This document shows positions 42,661 to 51,610 of a stretch of 64,000 nt of DNA, piece by piece (position 1 is the first letter of the stretch; every line of letters begins with the position of its first letter). The stretch is from JACCQS01 sp963766765 (lineage in GTDB: Bacteria; Actinomycetota; Actinomycetes; Mycobacteriales; Geodermatophilaceae): the NCBI GenBank assembly GCA_963766765.1, contig CAVYBR010000014.1, positions 124,001 to 188,000 on the forward strand. The letters are read 5' to 3'. Position numbers and translations under genes: made by a program. The notes under the pieces were generated by a model. The model searched no databases, had not been told where the DNA came from, and was given only the letters and a program-made list of their open reading frames with translations.

Positions 42661-43821
42661 ATGCCGGTTCTGGATGCGCTCAAGATCGGGCCGTACGCCG
42701 TGTGGCCCCCGGTCGAGCTCGCCCCGATGGCCGGCATCACCAACCCCGCCTTCCGGACGTTGTGCCGCGAGCACGGGGCGGGGCTCTATGTCTGCGAGAT
42801 GATCACAGCGACGGCGTTGGTGGCTCGTAACCCCAAGACCATGCGCATGATTCGATTCGCTGCCGACGAGTACCCACGCAGCATCCAGTTGTACGGCGTG
42901 GACCCGGTCACCGTCGGCAGAGCCGTCGAGATGATCGTGAACGAGGATCGCGCGGATCACGTCGACCTGAACTTCGGGTGCCCGGTGCCCAAGGTGACCC
43001 GACGCGGCGGCGGGGCGGCGATCCCCTGGCGCCGGGAACTGCTGCGCAGCATTCTGCGAGCGGCCATGACGGCAGCCAGCGGCCGCGTCCCGGTCACCAT
43101 GAAGATGCGGATCGGCATCGACGCCGACCATGTCACCTACCGCGACGCCGGCCAGATTGCCCAGGACGAGGGCCTGTCCGCAGTCGCGCTGCACGGGCGT
43201 ACTGCCGCGCAACTGTATGGCGGAGAGGCCGACTGGACCGCTATCGCCGACCTCGTCGAACTGCTGGACATCCCGGTCCTGGGCAATGGCGATATTTGGG
43301 AGGCCGACGACGCCCTGCGGATGGTCGAGGAGACCGGGTGCGCGGGAGTCGTGATCGGGCGCGGCTGCCTGGGGCGGCCGTGGTTGTTCGCCGACCTGGC
43401 GAATGCCTTCGACGGCAACCCGCACCGCGAACTTCCGCCGTTGTCCACCGTCGCTGCCACCATGCGGCGGCACGCAAGCCTGCTGCTGGACGAATACGGT
43501 TCGTCCGTGTCGCCCGACCCCGGCGACCCCAACGCCAGGGATCGGGGCATCCGGGATTTCCGCAAACACGTCGCCTGGTACCTCAAGGGCTTCGCCGTCG
43601 GTGGTGCAACCCGGCGGGCTCTCTCGGTGGTCGACTCCCTGGACGAACTGGTGCAGCTTCTCGCCGCAATCCCCGACCAGCCGTTCCCGATCAACATCCT
43701 CGGTACGCCCCGTGGTCGATCCACGAGCGCGCGGAAGGTGGCCCTCCCGTACGGCTGGCTCGACGACCGAGACAGCCTCGCCGTACCAGAAGGTGCCGAG
43801 CTGGACATTTCGGGCGGCTGA
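42661..43821 (+). CDS. dusB: tRNA-dihydrouridine synthase DusB
   Basis: A 386-residue FMN enzyme that reduces uridines in tRNA. APMAGITNPAFRTLC near residue 22 is the FMN-binding start. The catalytic cysteine is in DHVDLNFGCPVPKVTRRGGG (about residue 105). Substrate-binding blocks VALHGRTAAQLYGG and VLGNGDIWEADDAL follow, and GRGCLGRPWLF binds the FMN phosphate. The ATG at 42661 lies seven bases after a GATAAT box. Confidence 0.95.
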   Translation: MPVLDALKIGPYAVWPPVELAPMAGITNPAFRTLCREHGAGLYVCEMITATALVARNPKTMRMIRFAADEYPRSIQLYGVDPVTVGRAVEMIVNEDRADHVDLNFGCPVPKVTRRGGGAAIPWRRELLRSILRAAMTAASGRVPVTMKMRIGIDADHVTYRDAGQIAQDEGLSAVALHGRTAAQLYGGEADWTAIADLVELLDIPVLGNGDIWEADDALRMVEETGCAGVVIGRGCLGRPWLFADLANAFDGNPHRELPPLSTVAATMRRHASLLLDEYGSSVSPDPGDPNARDRGIRDFRKHVAWYLKGFAVGGATRRALSVVDSLDELVQLLAAIPDQPFPINILGTPRGRSTSARKVALPYGWLDDRDSLAVPEGAELDISGG

Positions 43822-43929
43822 GCCTCCGCCTTGCGGGTCACCCCGGGTGGCGCCGCGCGTCCCCAGCTAGAGACACTGTGCGAAAGGCTCGTATGACGCG
43901 GGTGATGTATGGCACAGGAGGCAGTCCGG

Positions 43930-46611
43930 GTGAGTGAGAAATACGTCTATGACTTCGCTGAGGGCAACAAGGACCTCAAGGACCTGCTCGGCGGCAAGGG
44001 AGCCAACCTCGCCGAGATGACGAACCTCGGGCTGCCCGTACCTCCCGGATTCATCATCACCACCGAGGCCTGCAAGGTCTATCTCGACAGCGGTACCGCG
44101 CCCAAGGAGCTCTCCGACGAGGTCAGCGAGCACCTGTCCGCCCTCGAGGACACCATGGGCAAGAAGCTCGGCGACCCAGCCGATCCGCTGCTCGTCTCGG
44201 TGCGCTCGGGCGCGAAGTTCTCGATGCCCGGGATGATGGAAACCGTCCTGAACGTCGGCCTCAACGACGAGTCGGTGCAGGGATTGGCCAAGCAGTCGGG
44301 CTCCGATCGGTTCGCCTGGGACTCCTACCGTCGGCTCATCCAGATGTTCGGCAAGACCGTGCTCGACATCGACGGTGATCACTTCGAGGACGCGATCGAC
44401 GAGGCCAAGAAGGCGAAGGGCACCGACAACGACCTCGATCTCGACGCAGCAGATCTGCAGACTCTCGTCGAGCACTTCAAGGGTGTCGTACGTGAGCAGA
44501 CCGGGCGAGATTTCCCCATGGACCCTCGCGAGCAGATGGACCTGGCAGTCGAGGCGGTCTTCAACTCCTGGAACGCCGACCGGGCGATCCTCTACCGCCG
44601 GCAGGAACGCATCCCCGCCGATCTGGGTACGGCGGTCAACATCTGCTCGATGGTCTTCGGGAATCTGGGAGCGGACTCCGGGACCGGCGTCGCCTTCACC
44701 CGCGACCCGGGCAGCGGTGAGCAGGGCGTCTACGGCGACTATCTGCAGAACGCCCAAGGTGAGGACGTCGTTGCGGGTGTACGGAACACGCTGCCGCTGA
44801 CTGATCTCGAAAACATCGACAAGCCCGCGTACGACGAGCTGATGGGCATCATGGCCAAGCTCGAGGGTCATTACCGCGACCTGTGCGACATCGAGTTCAC
44901 CATCGAGCGCAACAAGCTGTGGATGCTGCAGACCCGGGTCGGCAAGCGGACCGCCGGAGCCGCCTTCGTGGTCGCCAATCAGCTCGTCGACGAGGGCGTG
45001 ATCGATCTCGACGAAGCGCTGCAGCGGGTCACCGGCGCGCAGCTGATGCAGCTGATGTTCCCGAAGTTCGACGAGAACGCTGAGAAGAAGCAGATCGCCA
45101 AGGGCATGAACGCCTCGCCCGGGGCCGCCGTCGGCAAGGTCGTCTTCTCGAGCGCGCGCGCCGTGGAGATGGCTGAGCGGGGGGAGGCCGTCATCCTCGT
45201 ACGGCGGGAGACGAACCCAGATGACCTCTCCGGAATGATTGCCGCACAAGGCATTCTGACTTCCCGTGGCGGAAAGACGTCGCACGCCGCGGTCGTGGCT
45301 CGTGGGATGGGCAAGACCTGCGTCTGCGGCGCTGAGGCGCTGACCGTCGACCTCAAGGGCAACAAGTTCACCGCCCCTGGAGACATCGTGGTCAACGAGG
45401 GGGACGTCGTCTCCATCGATGGCACATCCGGCGCGGTTTATCTCGGCGAGGTGCCGGTCTCACCATCCGCCGTGGTCCAGTACTTCGAGGGGACCCTCGA
45501 TCCGGCGGCGCAGGACGCGGGCGATCTCGTGCAGGCCGTCCACCGCTTCCTGACTCACGCCGACGAGGTACGTCGGCTCAAGGTGCGCGCGAACTCCGAC
45601 ACGCCGGAGGATTCGCAGCGGGCGAGGCGATTCGGCGCGCAAGGGATCGGGCTGTGCCGGACCGAGCACATGTTCCTCGGCGACCGACGTCAGCTCGTGG
45701 AGGACTTGGTCCTCGCGGACACCGACGACGAACGGCAGGCCGCACTCGATGCCCTGCAGCCGCTCCAGAAGGAGGACTTCGTCGGGATCTTCGAGGCGAT
45801 GGACGGTCTGCCGGTCACCGTGCGGCTGATCGATCCACCCCTGCACGAGTTCCTGCCGGACCTGACCGACCTGTCAGTGGCAGTCGCGCTGGCCGAGGAG
45901 CGCGGCGAACCCGACGAGAAGGCAGCTCGGTTGCTGACCGAGGTGCGAAGGCTGCACGAGTCCAACCCGATGCTCGGGCTGCGTGGAGTGCGGCTGGGAC
46001 TGGTCATTCCGGGATTGTTCGCCATGCAGGTCCGGGCGATCGCCGAGGCGGCCGCCGACCGCAAGAAGGCCGGCGGGGATCCCCGGCCGGAGATCATGAT
46101 CCCACTGGTCGGCGCGGTCCAGGAACTGGAAGCCATCCGCGAGGAAGCCGAGGGGGTGCTCGCCGACGTCGCCGAGGCGCAGGGAGTGGACGTACCCGCG
46201 CTGATCGGCACGATGATCGAGGTTCCGCGGGCCGCCCTGACCGCCGGCGAGATCGCCGGCGCTGCCGAGTTCTTCTCCTTCGGCACCAACGACCTGACCC
46301 AGATGGGCTGGGGCTTTTCGCGCGACGACGTCGAGGCGTCGTTCTTCTCCACCTATCTGGACAAGGGAATCTTCGGGATTTCCCCGTTCGAGTCGCTGGA
46401 CACCGAAGGCATCGGCAGACTCATCCGGATCGCGGTCGAGGAGGGCCGCGCGGCCAAGCCTGAGCTGCACCTCGGCGTCTGCGGCGAGCACGGAGGCGAT
46501 CCCGACTCGGTCCACTTCTTCCACGACGTCGGACTGGACTACGTGTCGTGTTCCCCGTTCCGGATCCCGGTCGCCCGCCTGGAGGCCGCCCGCGCCACGC
46601 TGTCGTCCTGA
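43930..46611 (+). CDS. ppdK: pyruvate, phosphate dikinase
   Basis: An 893-residue three-domain enzyme interconverting pyruvate, ATP and phosphate with phosphoenolpyruvate, AMP and diphosphate. The nucleotide-binding domain starts LLGGKGANLAEMTNLGLPVP. The phospho-histidine domain has GGKTSHAAVVARGMG (His at about residue 460). The PEP/pyruvate domain has GIGLCRTEHMF, FFSFGTNDLTQM and the catalytic cysteine in LGVCGEHGGDP near the end. An AGGAGG site eight bases before the GTG at 43930 decides this start over the ATG 21 bases upstream. Confidence 0.96.
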   Translation: MSEKYVYDFAEGNKDLKDLLGGKGANLAEMTNLGLPVPPGFIITTEACKVYLDSGTAPKELSDEVSEHLSALEDTMGKKLGDPADPLLVSVRSGAKFSMPGMMETVLNVGLNDESVQGLAKQSGSDRFAWDSYRRLIQMFGKTVLDIDGDHFEDAIDEAKKAKGTDNDLDLDAADLQTLVEHFKGVVREQTGRDFPMDPREQMDLAVEAVFNSWNADRAILYRRQERIPADLGTAVNICSMVFGNLGADSGTGVAFTRDPGSGEQGVYGDYLQNAQGEDVVAGVRNTLPLTDLENIDKPAYDELMGIMAKLEGHYRDLCDIEFTIERNKLWMLQTRVGKRTAGAAFVVANQLVDEGVIDLDEALQRVTGAQLMQLMFPKFDENAEKKQIAKGMNASPGAAVGKVVFSSARAVEMAERGEAVILVRRETNPDDLSGMIAAQGILTSRGGKTSHAAVVARGMGKTCVCGAEALTVDLKGNKFTAPGDIVVNEGDVVSIDGTSGAVYLGEVPVSPSAVVQYFEGTLDPAAQDAGDLVQAVHRFLTHADEVRRLKVRANSDTPEDSQRARRFGAQGIGLCRTEHMFLGDRRQLVEDLVLADTDDERQAALDALQPLQKEDFVGIFEAMDGLPVTVRLIDPPLHEFLPDLTDLSVAVALAEERGEPDEKAARLLTEVRRLHESNPMLGLRGVRLGLVIPGLFAMQVRAIAEAAADRKKAGGDPRPEIMIPLVGAVQELEAIREEAEGVLADVAEAQGVDVPALIGTMIEVPRAALTAGEIAGAAEFFSFGTNDLTQMGWGFSRDDVEASFFSTYLDKGIFGISPFESLDTEGIGRLIRIAVEEGRAAKPELHLGVCGEHGGDPDSVHFFHDVGLDYVSCSPFRIPVARLEAARATLSS

Positions 46612-46665
46612 CGACCCTGTGAACAAGACCGACGCGAGCCGGCGCGCAGTGGTACTCATGGAGTT

Positions 46666-47283
46666 GTGATCGGCATCGTCAGACGGGTTGCGGCAGCGCT
46701 CGCGGTCGCCGTCGTCCTGATCGTGGGTGCGACAGCGGTGAACATCTGGTGGACCGCGCGACAGGACGACCGCCCGGTCTCCGACGCGATCGTCGTTCTC
46801 GGGTCTGCGCAGTACGACGGAAAGCCATCGCCGATCTTCGAAGCCAGGCTCGACCACGCCCTTGATCTCTATTCCCAGGGCGTGGCGCCCATGATCATCA
46901 CCGTCGGTGGGCGACAGGAAGGAGACCGCTACACCGAAGCCGAAGCCGGGTTGCTCTGGCTCGTCGATCAGGGTGTCCCCGAGGAAGCCCTGCGCGCCGT
47001 ACCGGACGGAGTCGACACGTTGCGGAGCATGCAGCTCATCGCTGACCTGTTCGCCGACGAGGGCCTTTCCACAGCGGTTCTGGTCACCGATCCATGGCAC
47101 GCGCTGCGGGCGACCCGGATGGCAGAGGATGCTGGCATCGTGACGTCGAGTTCGCCGACCCGGCAGGGTCCGGCCGTGCAGACGCGGTCGACGCAGTTGC
47201 GCTACATCGCTCGCGAAACCGCGGCCTATCTTTTCTACCGGCTCACCGGATCGAGTGTCACTGGAGCACCGGGAATCAACTGA
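46666..47283 (+). CDS. YdcF/SanA-like (DUF218) membrane-anchored protein
   Basis: A 205-residue protein with one N-terminal membrane helix (VAAALAVAVVLIVGATAVNIW) and an extracytoplasmic DUF218 domain: DAIVVLGSAQYDGKPSPIFE, then ITVGGRQEGDRYTEAEAG and VLVTDPWHALRATRMAEDAG. SanA-type proteins affect envelope permeability, but the reaction is unknown. Start is GTG. Its stop overlaps a CTG that may start the next gene. Confidence 0.85.
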   Translation: MIGIVRRVAAALAVAVVLIVGATAVNIWWTARQDDRPVSDAIVVLGSAQYDGKPSPIFEARLDHALDLYSQGVAPMIITVGGRQEGDRYTEAEAGLLWLVDQGVPEEALRAVPDGVDTLRSMQLIADLFADEGLSTAVLVTDPWHALRATRMAEDAGIVTSSSPTRQGPAVQTRSTQLRYIARETAAYLFYRLTGSSVTGAPGIN

Positions 47284-47777
47284 CTGGGAGAAGATCCATC
47301 CTCGAGATCGGCAAGGTCAAGAACAAGCAGGCACCCATCCTTCGTGACCAGGAGGTCGTTGCCGTCCTTTCGGCGTCCAATTGGAAGGAGCGGGCAACGC
47401 TGACAAGCGGAGCGAAGCTCTGGAACCTGCGCGCCCGCAAGCGTGGACGGCTCACCGGTGAGCTCAGCACCGATCCAGTCAGTGACGAGGGTGAGCAAGC
47501 CCGCTTCCAGGCCCGACAGACGTCGATGTGGCGAAGCACCTGGGAGATGACCCTCGAGGGGATCCAGTACACGATGGCGCCGAAGTCGTTCTGGCGCGGC
47601 ACACAGCGCGTCGAGCGAGGCGGGCGCGAGGTCGCGGTCAGCGGCAAGACCGGTGGCTGGTCGTCGAGGCCCACGTTGCGGGCCTCTGATGCCGTGCCGC
47701 TCGACCATCAGCTGTTCCTGCTCTGGATGGTCTTCCTCCTGCAGCGGCGCTCGTCCAATGCGGCGGCGGCGAGCTAG
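47280..47777 (+). CDS. conserved hypothetical protein, start unclear (possible CTG)
   Basis: About 165 residues of unknown function: EIGKVKNKQAPILRD, KERATLTSGAKLWNLRARKRG, TWEMTLEGIQYTMAPKSFWR and DHQLFLLWMVFLLQRRS at the end. The only canonical start in frame is an ATG at 47094, which would overlap the DUF218 gene by 190 bases. Recognisable protein starts after 47283, and the one start-like codon there is a CTG (47280-47282) overlapping the previous stop. A frameshift near the start is the other explanation. Confidence 0.55.
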   Translation: MTGRRSILEIGKVKNKQAPILRDQEVVAVLSASNWKERATLTSGAKLWNLRARKRGRLTGELSTDPVSDEGEQARFQARQTSMWRSTWEMTLEGIQYTMAPKSFWRGTQRVERGGREVAVSGKTGGWSSRPTLRASDAVPLDHQLFLLWMVFLLQRRSSNAAAAS

Positions 47778-47811
47778 CCATGCGCAGTAGCGACGCAGCA
47801 GCGAGCTGTTC

Positions 47812-49800
47812 ATGAGGATCCGGAACGAGGACATCGCTCTGGTACGGGAGCGGTCGGCCATCGACGAGATCGTGGGTGAGCACCTCCAGCTGCGTCGAGC
47901 AGGAGGCGGAAGCCTGAAGGGTCTGTGTCCCTTCCATGAGGAGAAGTCCCCGTCGTTCCAGGTCACCCCGCAGAGGGGGCTCTTTTACTGCTTCGGCTGC
48001 GGAGCCGGGGGAGACGTCATCCGGTTCGTGGAGCAGGTCGAGCACCTGTCCTTCACCGAGTCCGTCGAGCGACTCGCAAGTCGCGCCGGGATCACGCTGC
48101 GATACGAGGACACCGGATCCGGTCCGGGCCGCCCGAGCGTCCCTGCCGGGCAGCGCGGACGGCTGCTGGAGGCCAACAAACTGGCCGCGGCGTACTACGC
48201 CGAGCAGCTCGCCGGCGACGAGGCACTGCAGGCCCGGGAGTGGCTGGCCGTACGAGGGTTCGACCGAGCGGTAGCCGAACAGTTCGGCTGCGGTTTCGCC
48301 CCGGGCGGCTGGGATGCGCTGACCCGCGTCCTGCGGGCAAAGGGCTTCACCGAGAGCGAGCTGACCACCGCGGGGTTGGCGCGGCAGTCCTCGCGCGGAT
48401 CTTTGATCGACCGCTTCCATCGTCGCCTGCTCTGGCCGATCAAGGACATCACCGGTGATGTGATCGGGTTCGGCGCCCGCAAGATCTTCGACGACGATGA
48501 CGGCCCGAAATACCTGAACACCCCGGACACGCCGCTCTACAAGAAGAGTCACGTGCTGTACGGCATCGAGCGCGCCAAGGGAGACATCGCGAGACGGCAT
48601 CAAGCCGTGGTCGTCGAGGGCTACACCGACGTGATGGCCTGTCACCTGGCGGGCATCCCCACCGCGATCGCCAGCTGCGGCACCGCGTTCGGGATCGAAC
48701 ACATCGGTGTCCTGCGCCGTCTCCTCATGGACCAGGACGAGTTACGCGGGGAAGTCATCTACACCTTCGACGGCGACGCAGCTGGGCAGGCGGCCGCGCT
48801 GAAGATGTTCGGCGAGGACCAGCGCTTCGTTGCCCAGACGTTCGTGGCCATCGAGCCGGATGGCCGCGACCCGTGCCAGTTACGCCAGGACCGCGGTGAC
48901 GAGGCCGTACGTGACCTCATCGCACGGCGCGTCCCACTCGTGGCGTTCGTGCTCCGCACAACCGTGGCGCGCTATGACCTGGAAACCGCCGAGGGTCGGG
49001 TCCAAGCGCTGCAACGCACCGCCCCGATGGTCGCCCACATCAAGGACCGTGGGCTGCGGCCGGAGTACGCGCGAGTGCTCGCTGGACTGCTCGGCATGGA
49101 CATGGAGTCCGTGATCGCGGAGGTTCGCCGGGCGGGGAAGTCGCCGCAGGACGCGCCGTCGCGACGGCAGGCCGGACGCGGCATTCAGGACCGGCCGGAG
49201 GGGAATGGCCCGGGCCCGGGGTCGGGGTATGAAACGCCGGACGCCCAGGGCGCGGACGCGGGTGAACCGGGCGCCGCAGGACGGGCAGACGCGCCACGCC
49301 CAAAGGTCGCCAGGCCGGACGACGGACCGGCGTCGCTGATCGAGCGCGAGGCGCTGAAAGCCGCGATGCAGCGCCCCGCCGTCGCCGGACCGGTCTTCGA
49401 CGCTGTCGGGCCGGCCGCCTACACCCAAGAGGCCTATCGTCGGCTGCGGACCGCGATCGCCGACGCAGGCGGCGCGACTACGGCTCCGGTGAGCGGCCCG
49501 GCGTGGGCTGAAGACGTCTCCGCCCGGTTGGACGAACCCATTCTGATGAGTCTCGTCACCCAGCTGAGTGTCGAACCCCTCGCCACGGGAAGCAAAGACG
49601 AGACCGACTACATTTCGGCGGTGCTCGCCCGCCTCCAGCATCTCTGCGCAGTCCGAGAGGTGGCGACGCTCAAGGGCCGACTGCAACGGATGAACCCCGA
49701 AGAGACGCCGGAGGCCTACCAGCGGATCTTTGGAGAACTGATCTCTCTCGAACAACAGGCCAAACTTCTCGGGGAGCGGGGCATGGGAGTACTTGCATGA
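47812..49800 (+). CDS. dnaG: DNA primase DnaG
   Basis: A 662-residue primase. The CHC2 zinc finger is CPFHEEKSPSF with YCFGCGAGG (about residues 40-65), the TOPRIM domain includes VVVEGYTDVMACHLAG and the acidic FDGDAAGQ, and the C-terminal DnaB-interacting region is after residue 500 (VREVATLKGRLQRMNPEETP). A Pro/Gly-rich linker of about 60 residues separates core and tail. It makes RNA primers at the fork. The actinomycete neighbour dgt is not next to it here. Confidence 0.96.
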   Translation: MRIRNEDIALVRERSAIDEIVGEHLQLRRAGGGSLKGLCPFHEEKSPSFQVTPQRGLFYCFGCGAGGDVIRFVEQVEHLSFTESVERLASRAGITLRYEDTGSGPGRPSVPAGQRGRLLEANKLAAAYYAEQLAGDEALQAREWLAVRGFDRAVAEQFGCGFAPGGWDALTRVLRAKGFTESELTTAGLARQSSRGSLIDRFHRRLLWPIKDITGDVIGFGARKIFDDDDGPKYLNTPDTPLYKKSHVLYGIERAKGDIARRHQAVVVEGYTDVMACHLAGIPTAIASCGTAFGIEHIGVLRRLLMDQDELRGEVIYTFDGDAAGQAAALKMFGEDQRFVAQTFVAIEPDGRDPCQLRQDRGDEAVRDLIARRVPLVAFVLRTTVARYDLETAEGRVQALQRTAPMVAHIKDRGLRPEYARVLAGLLGMDMESVIAEVRRAGKSPQDAPSRRQAGRGIQDRPEGNGPGPGSGYETPDAQGADAGEPGAAGRADAPRPKVARPDDGPASLIEREALKAAMQRPAVAGPVFDAVGPAAYTQEAYRRLRTAIADAGGATTAPVSGPAWAEDVSARLDEPILMSLVTQLSVEPLATGSKDETDYISAVLARLQHLCAVREVATLKGRLQRMNPEETPEAYQRIFGELISLEQQAKLLGERGMGVLA

Positions 49801-49819
49801 CCGAGTCAGGTTGCCGGTC

Positions 49820-50419
49820 GTGAGCATCTGGCCACGCCGCCGCCCGGCGGTGCCCGGTTACGCACGGGACTGGCTGGATATCGGCGAACGCGTGCTTGCT
49901 TTCGGATGGACGCCGTACGGCGATCTGGTGATGGCGACCCCGCGTGGGCTCTGGATCCATGATCCCGACAAGCGAGCCCCGACAGCGGGCGATGCAGCCA
50001 AGCACGCGCCGGCGACGGACAAGGGCGATGCGCCGCAGGGGCGACGCATTGGCTGGGAGTCCATCGTGACGGCCAAGTGGACTGGGGATGTGCTGACGAT
50101 CACCCCGGCTGAGGAGGTGGCGCCACAGATCATGAAACGGCTGCCGCCCATCGTCCTTCCGCTCCCTGAGTCCGGGGATCTGCCGCGCGTCGTGCGCCAA
50201 CGGGTTGATCGAAGCGTGGCGCTCTCGTTCCGCCGCCCACTGGGCTCAGCCACAACTGCCCTGTTGGTGGCTCGGCGGGTCAGCGGACGAGACGGCTTGC
50301 TCTGGTACGCAGTCTTCGACCGGGATGCTGATGCGGCGAAAGCGGAAGCTCGGCGTGAAGCCCTCGAACAGCTCGAATTGGCGGCGGCAGCGCAGTCGCC
50401 CACGGCCTACCTGGACTAG
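49820..50419 (+). CDS. conserved actinobacterial hypothetical protein downstream of dnaG
   Basis: About 199 residues, cytosolic, with no recognised domain. RDWLDIGERVLAFGWTPYGD begins the conserved part, a low-complexity Ala/Lys/Asp segment (about residues 55-75) follows, then RIGWESIVTAKWTGDVLTI, a basic VRQRVDRSVALSFRRPLG, and a Glu/Ala-rich C-terminal helix. The GTG at 49820 is chosen because the extra upstream residues overlap a poor context. Small genes of this kind commonly follow dnaG in actinomycetes. Confidence 0.65.
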   Translation: MSIWPRRRPAVPGYARDWLDIGERVLAFGWTPYGDLVMATPRGLWIHDPDKRAPTAGDAAKHAPATDKGDAPQGRRIGWESIVTAKWTGDVLTITPAEEVAPQIMKRLPPIVLPLPESGDLPRVVRQRVDRSVALSFRRPLGSATTALLVARRVSGRDGLLWYAVFDRDADAAKAEARREALEQLELAAAAQSPTAYLD

Positions 50420-50476
50420 CGCCCCGGGAGTGAGGCTTACAGGTCGACGTGCACCCCGTCGGGACGGGTGACGGTG

Positions 50477-50734
50477 CTACTGCCTCGAGCCATTCATCCG
50501 ATCGGAGTAGCCAACGGAGGCCATCGGATCGGAGGTCTCGCTGCCGATCCGGGACTTGACGGCTCCGACCACGTTCTCGGCGCGAGCCTGCATCAGCCCG
50601 GCGGCTTCCTGCACAGCAGGATTGTCGCGGACCTGGCGCCAGGACCGCAGCAGCTGCTCGTAGCGCTGCCGGCCAGCCTTGCTGCCGAGTACATAGCCAA
50701 TGCCGAAACCGAGTATGAAGGAGAACTTGCGCAT
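50477..50734 (-). CDS. YtxH-like small membrane protein
   Basis: An 85-residue protein with a short N-terminal hydrophobic segment (FSFILGFGIGYVLGSKAG) and a basic/amphipathic helix (RQRYEQLLRSWRQVRD). This matches the YtxH-type small envelope proteins frequent in actinomycetes. Function unknown. It is opposite in strand to the genes on both sides. Confidence 0.75.
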   Translation of the reverse strand: MRKFSFILGFGIGYVLGSKAGRQRYEQLLRSWRQVRDNPAVQEAAGLMQARAENVVGAVKSRIGSETSDPMASVGYSDRMNGSRQ

Positions 50735-50849
50735 GGTTCCAACCTACCCCGCTGAGCTCCTGAGGTCCCGGCTCGGCGGCGAGGAGGGTGGGCGCGTGCG
50801 GTAACCTTCCGGACGCGACGCCGACGGCTCGAGCGCCCGGCGCCGTCAT

Positions 50850-50922
50850 TCCCCTGTAGCTCAATTGGCAGAGCACGCGACTGTTAATCGCGGGGTTGTT
50901 GGTTCGAGTCCAACCGGGGGAG
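50850..50922 (+). tRNA. tRNA-Asn(GTT)
   Basis: A 73-nt cloverleaf. Acceptor arm TCCCCTG pairs with CGGGGGA, the D-arm starts GCTCAATTGGCAGAGC, the anticodon loop is CTGTTAA with anticodon GTT, and the T-arm contains GGTTCGAGTCC. CCA is not encoded. Confidence 0.95.
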
Positions 50923-50989
50923 CTGCGAGGTAGGGTTCTATCCCGGGCAACTGTGATCCGCCGGCCGCCGACGCCCTAAGCTCCCCGGC

Positions 50990-51063
50990 GGGGCGGTAGC
51001 TCAGTCGGTCAGAGCAAAGGACTCATAATCCTTCGGTCCTGGGTTCAAGTCCCAGTCGCCCCA
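50990..51063 (+). tRNA. tRNA with CAT anticodon (elongator Met or Ile2)
   Basis: A 74-nt cloverleaf. Acceptor GGGGCGG pairs with TCGCCCC. The anticodon stem-loop is AGGACTCATAATCCTT, T-arm GGGTTCAAGTCCC. CCA is not encoded. CAT can belong to elongator Met or to the lysidine-modified Ile2 tRNA. The GGACTCATAATCC arm resembles Ile2 tRNAs, but I cannot decide from sequence alone. Confidence 0.9.
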
Positions 51064-51130
51064 CATTGAGCGTGCGAAAGGGCGATGACCGGGTGACTCG
51101 CCACCCCGTCGCCGGAATGGGAGGCCGGGA

Positions 51131-51538
51131 ATGCCGGAACAAGACGGACCGAAGGTAGTGCTGCGCGGGCCGGCAGACGGAGACAACATCATCCTGCCGA
51201 TGGGTGGCCTACAGGCTCACATCACTCGCAAAGCAGCCCGAACCGAGACTGGCGGGCATTGGGCACTCGGGGAGGCATGGCAAGAACCGGGATTCGACAA
51301 CCCACCCCACACCCACGAGGAAGCGGAAGCCTTCTACGTCCTCGAAGGTACCTACACCTTCTACACGGACTCCGCTCCGGCAGAGGGAGTCGGCCCAGGC
51401 ACTTTCGTGTTCATTCCGCCGGGCGCCGTTCACGGATTCCGCACCGGTCCAGAAGGTGGGCGACTACTTTGCTTCTGGCCCGCTAGCGTCGAAGCCGCAT
51501 TCTTCGGTGGGTCTCTTGCCACCGGGCAGCCCACGTGA
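51131..51538 (+). CDS. cupin domain protein
   Basis: A 135-residue cupin. Metal-binding motif 1 is NPPHTHEEAEAFYVLEG (His-x-His-x5-Glu), motif 2 is FVFIPPGAVHGFRTG with the last histidine. Single-domain cupins may be small dioxygenases, isomerases or sensors. A TetR gene begins 72 bases downstream with an operator-like palindrome between, so the two may be functionally linked. Confidence 0.88.
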   Translation: MPEQDGPKVVLRGPADGDNIILPMGGLQAHITRKAARTETGGHWALGEAWQEPGFDNPPHTHEEAEAFYVLEGTYTFYTDSAPAEGVGPGTFVFIPPGAVHGFRTGPEGGRLLCFWPASVEAAFFGGSLATGQPT

Positions 51539-51574
51539 GAGTGCCGGGAGGGGCAAGCACTAGTGAGTAAAGTT

Positions 51575-51595
51575 CTGCTCTATCGAGTAGATCAG
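51575..51595. promoter_or_regulatory. operator-like palindrome upstream of tetR
   Basis: CTGCTCTAT-CGA-GTAGATCAG: seven of nine arm positions pair. It lies just before a TAGTCT box (51599-51604) that is six bases from the tetR ATG, so a bound regulator would block the promoter. Autoregulation is inferred. Confidence 0.5.
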
Positions 51596-51598
51596 CGC

Positions 51599-51604
51599 TA
51601 GTCT
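51599..51604 (+). promoter_or_regulatory. candidate -10 box of tetR (leaderless)
   Basis: TAGTCT, six bases, then ATG at 51611. It lies immediately downstream of the palindrome at 51575-51595. Confidence 0.45.
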
Positions 51605-51610
51605 CTTTCC

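Noticed and set aside
43867..45285. A 472-codon open frame antisense to ppdK
   Set aside because: Mirrors codon structure of ppdK; no start context and no family resemblance.
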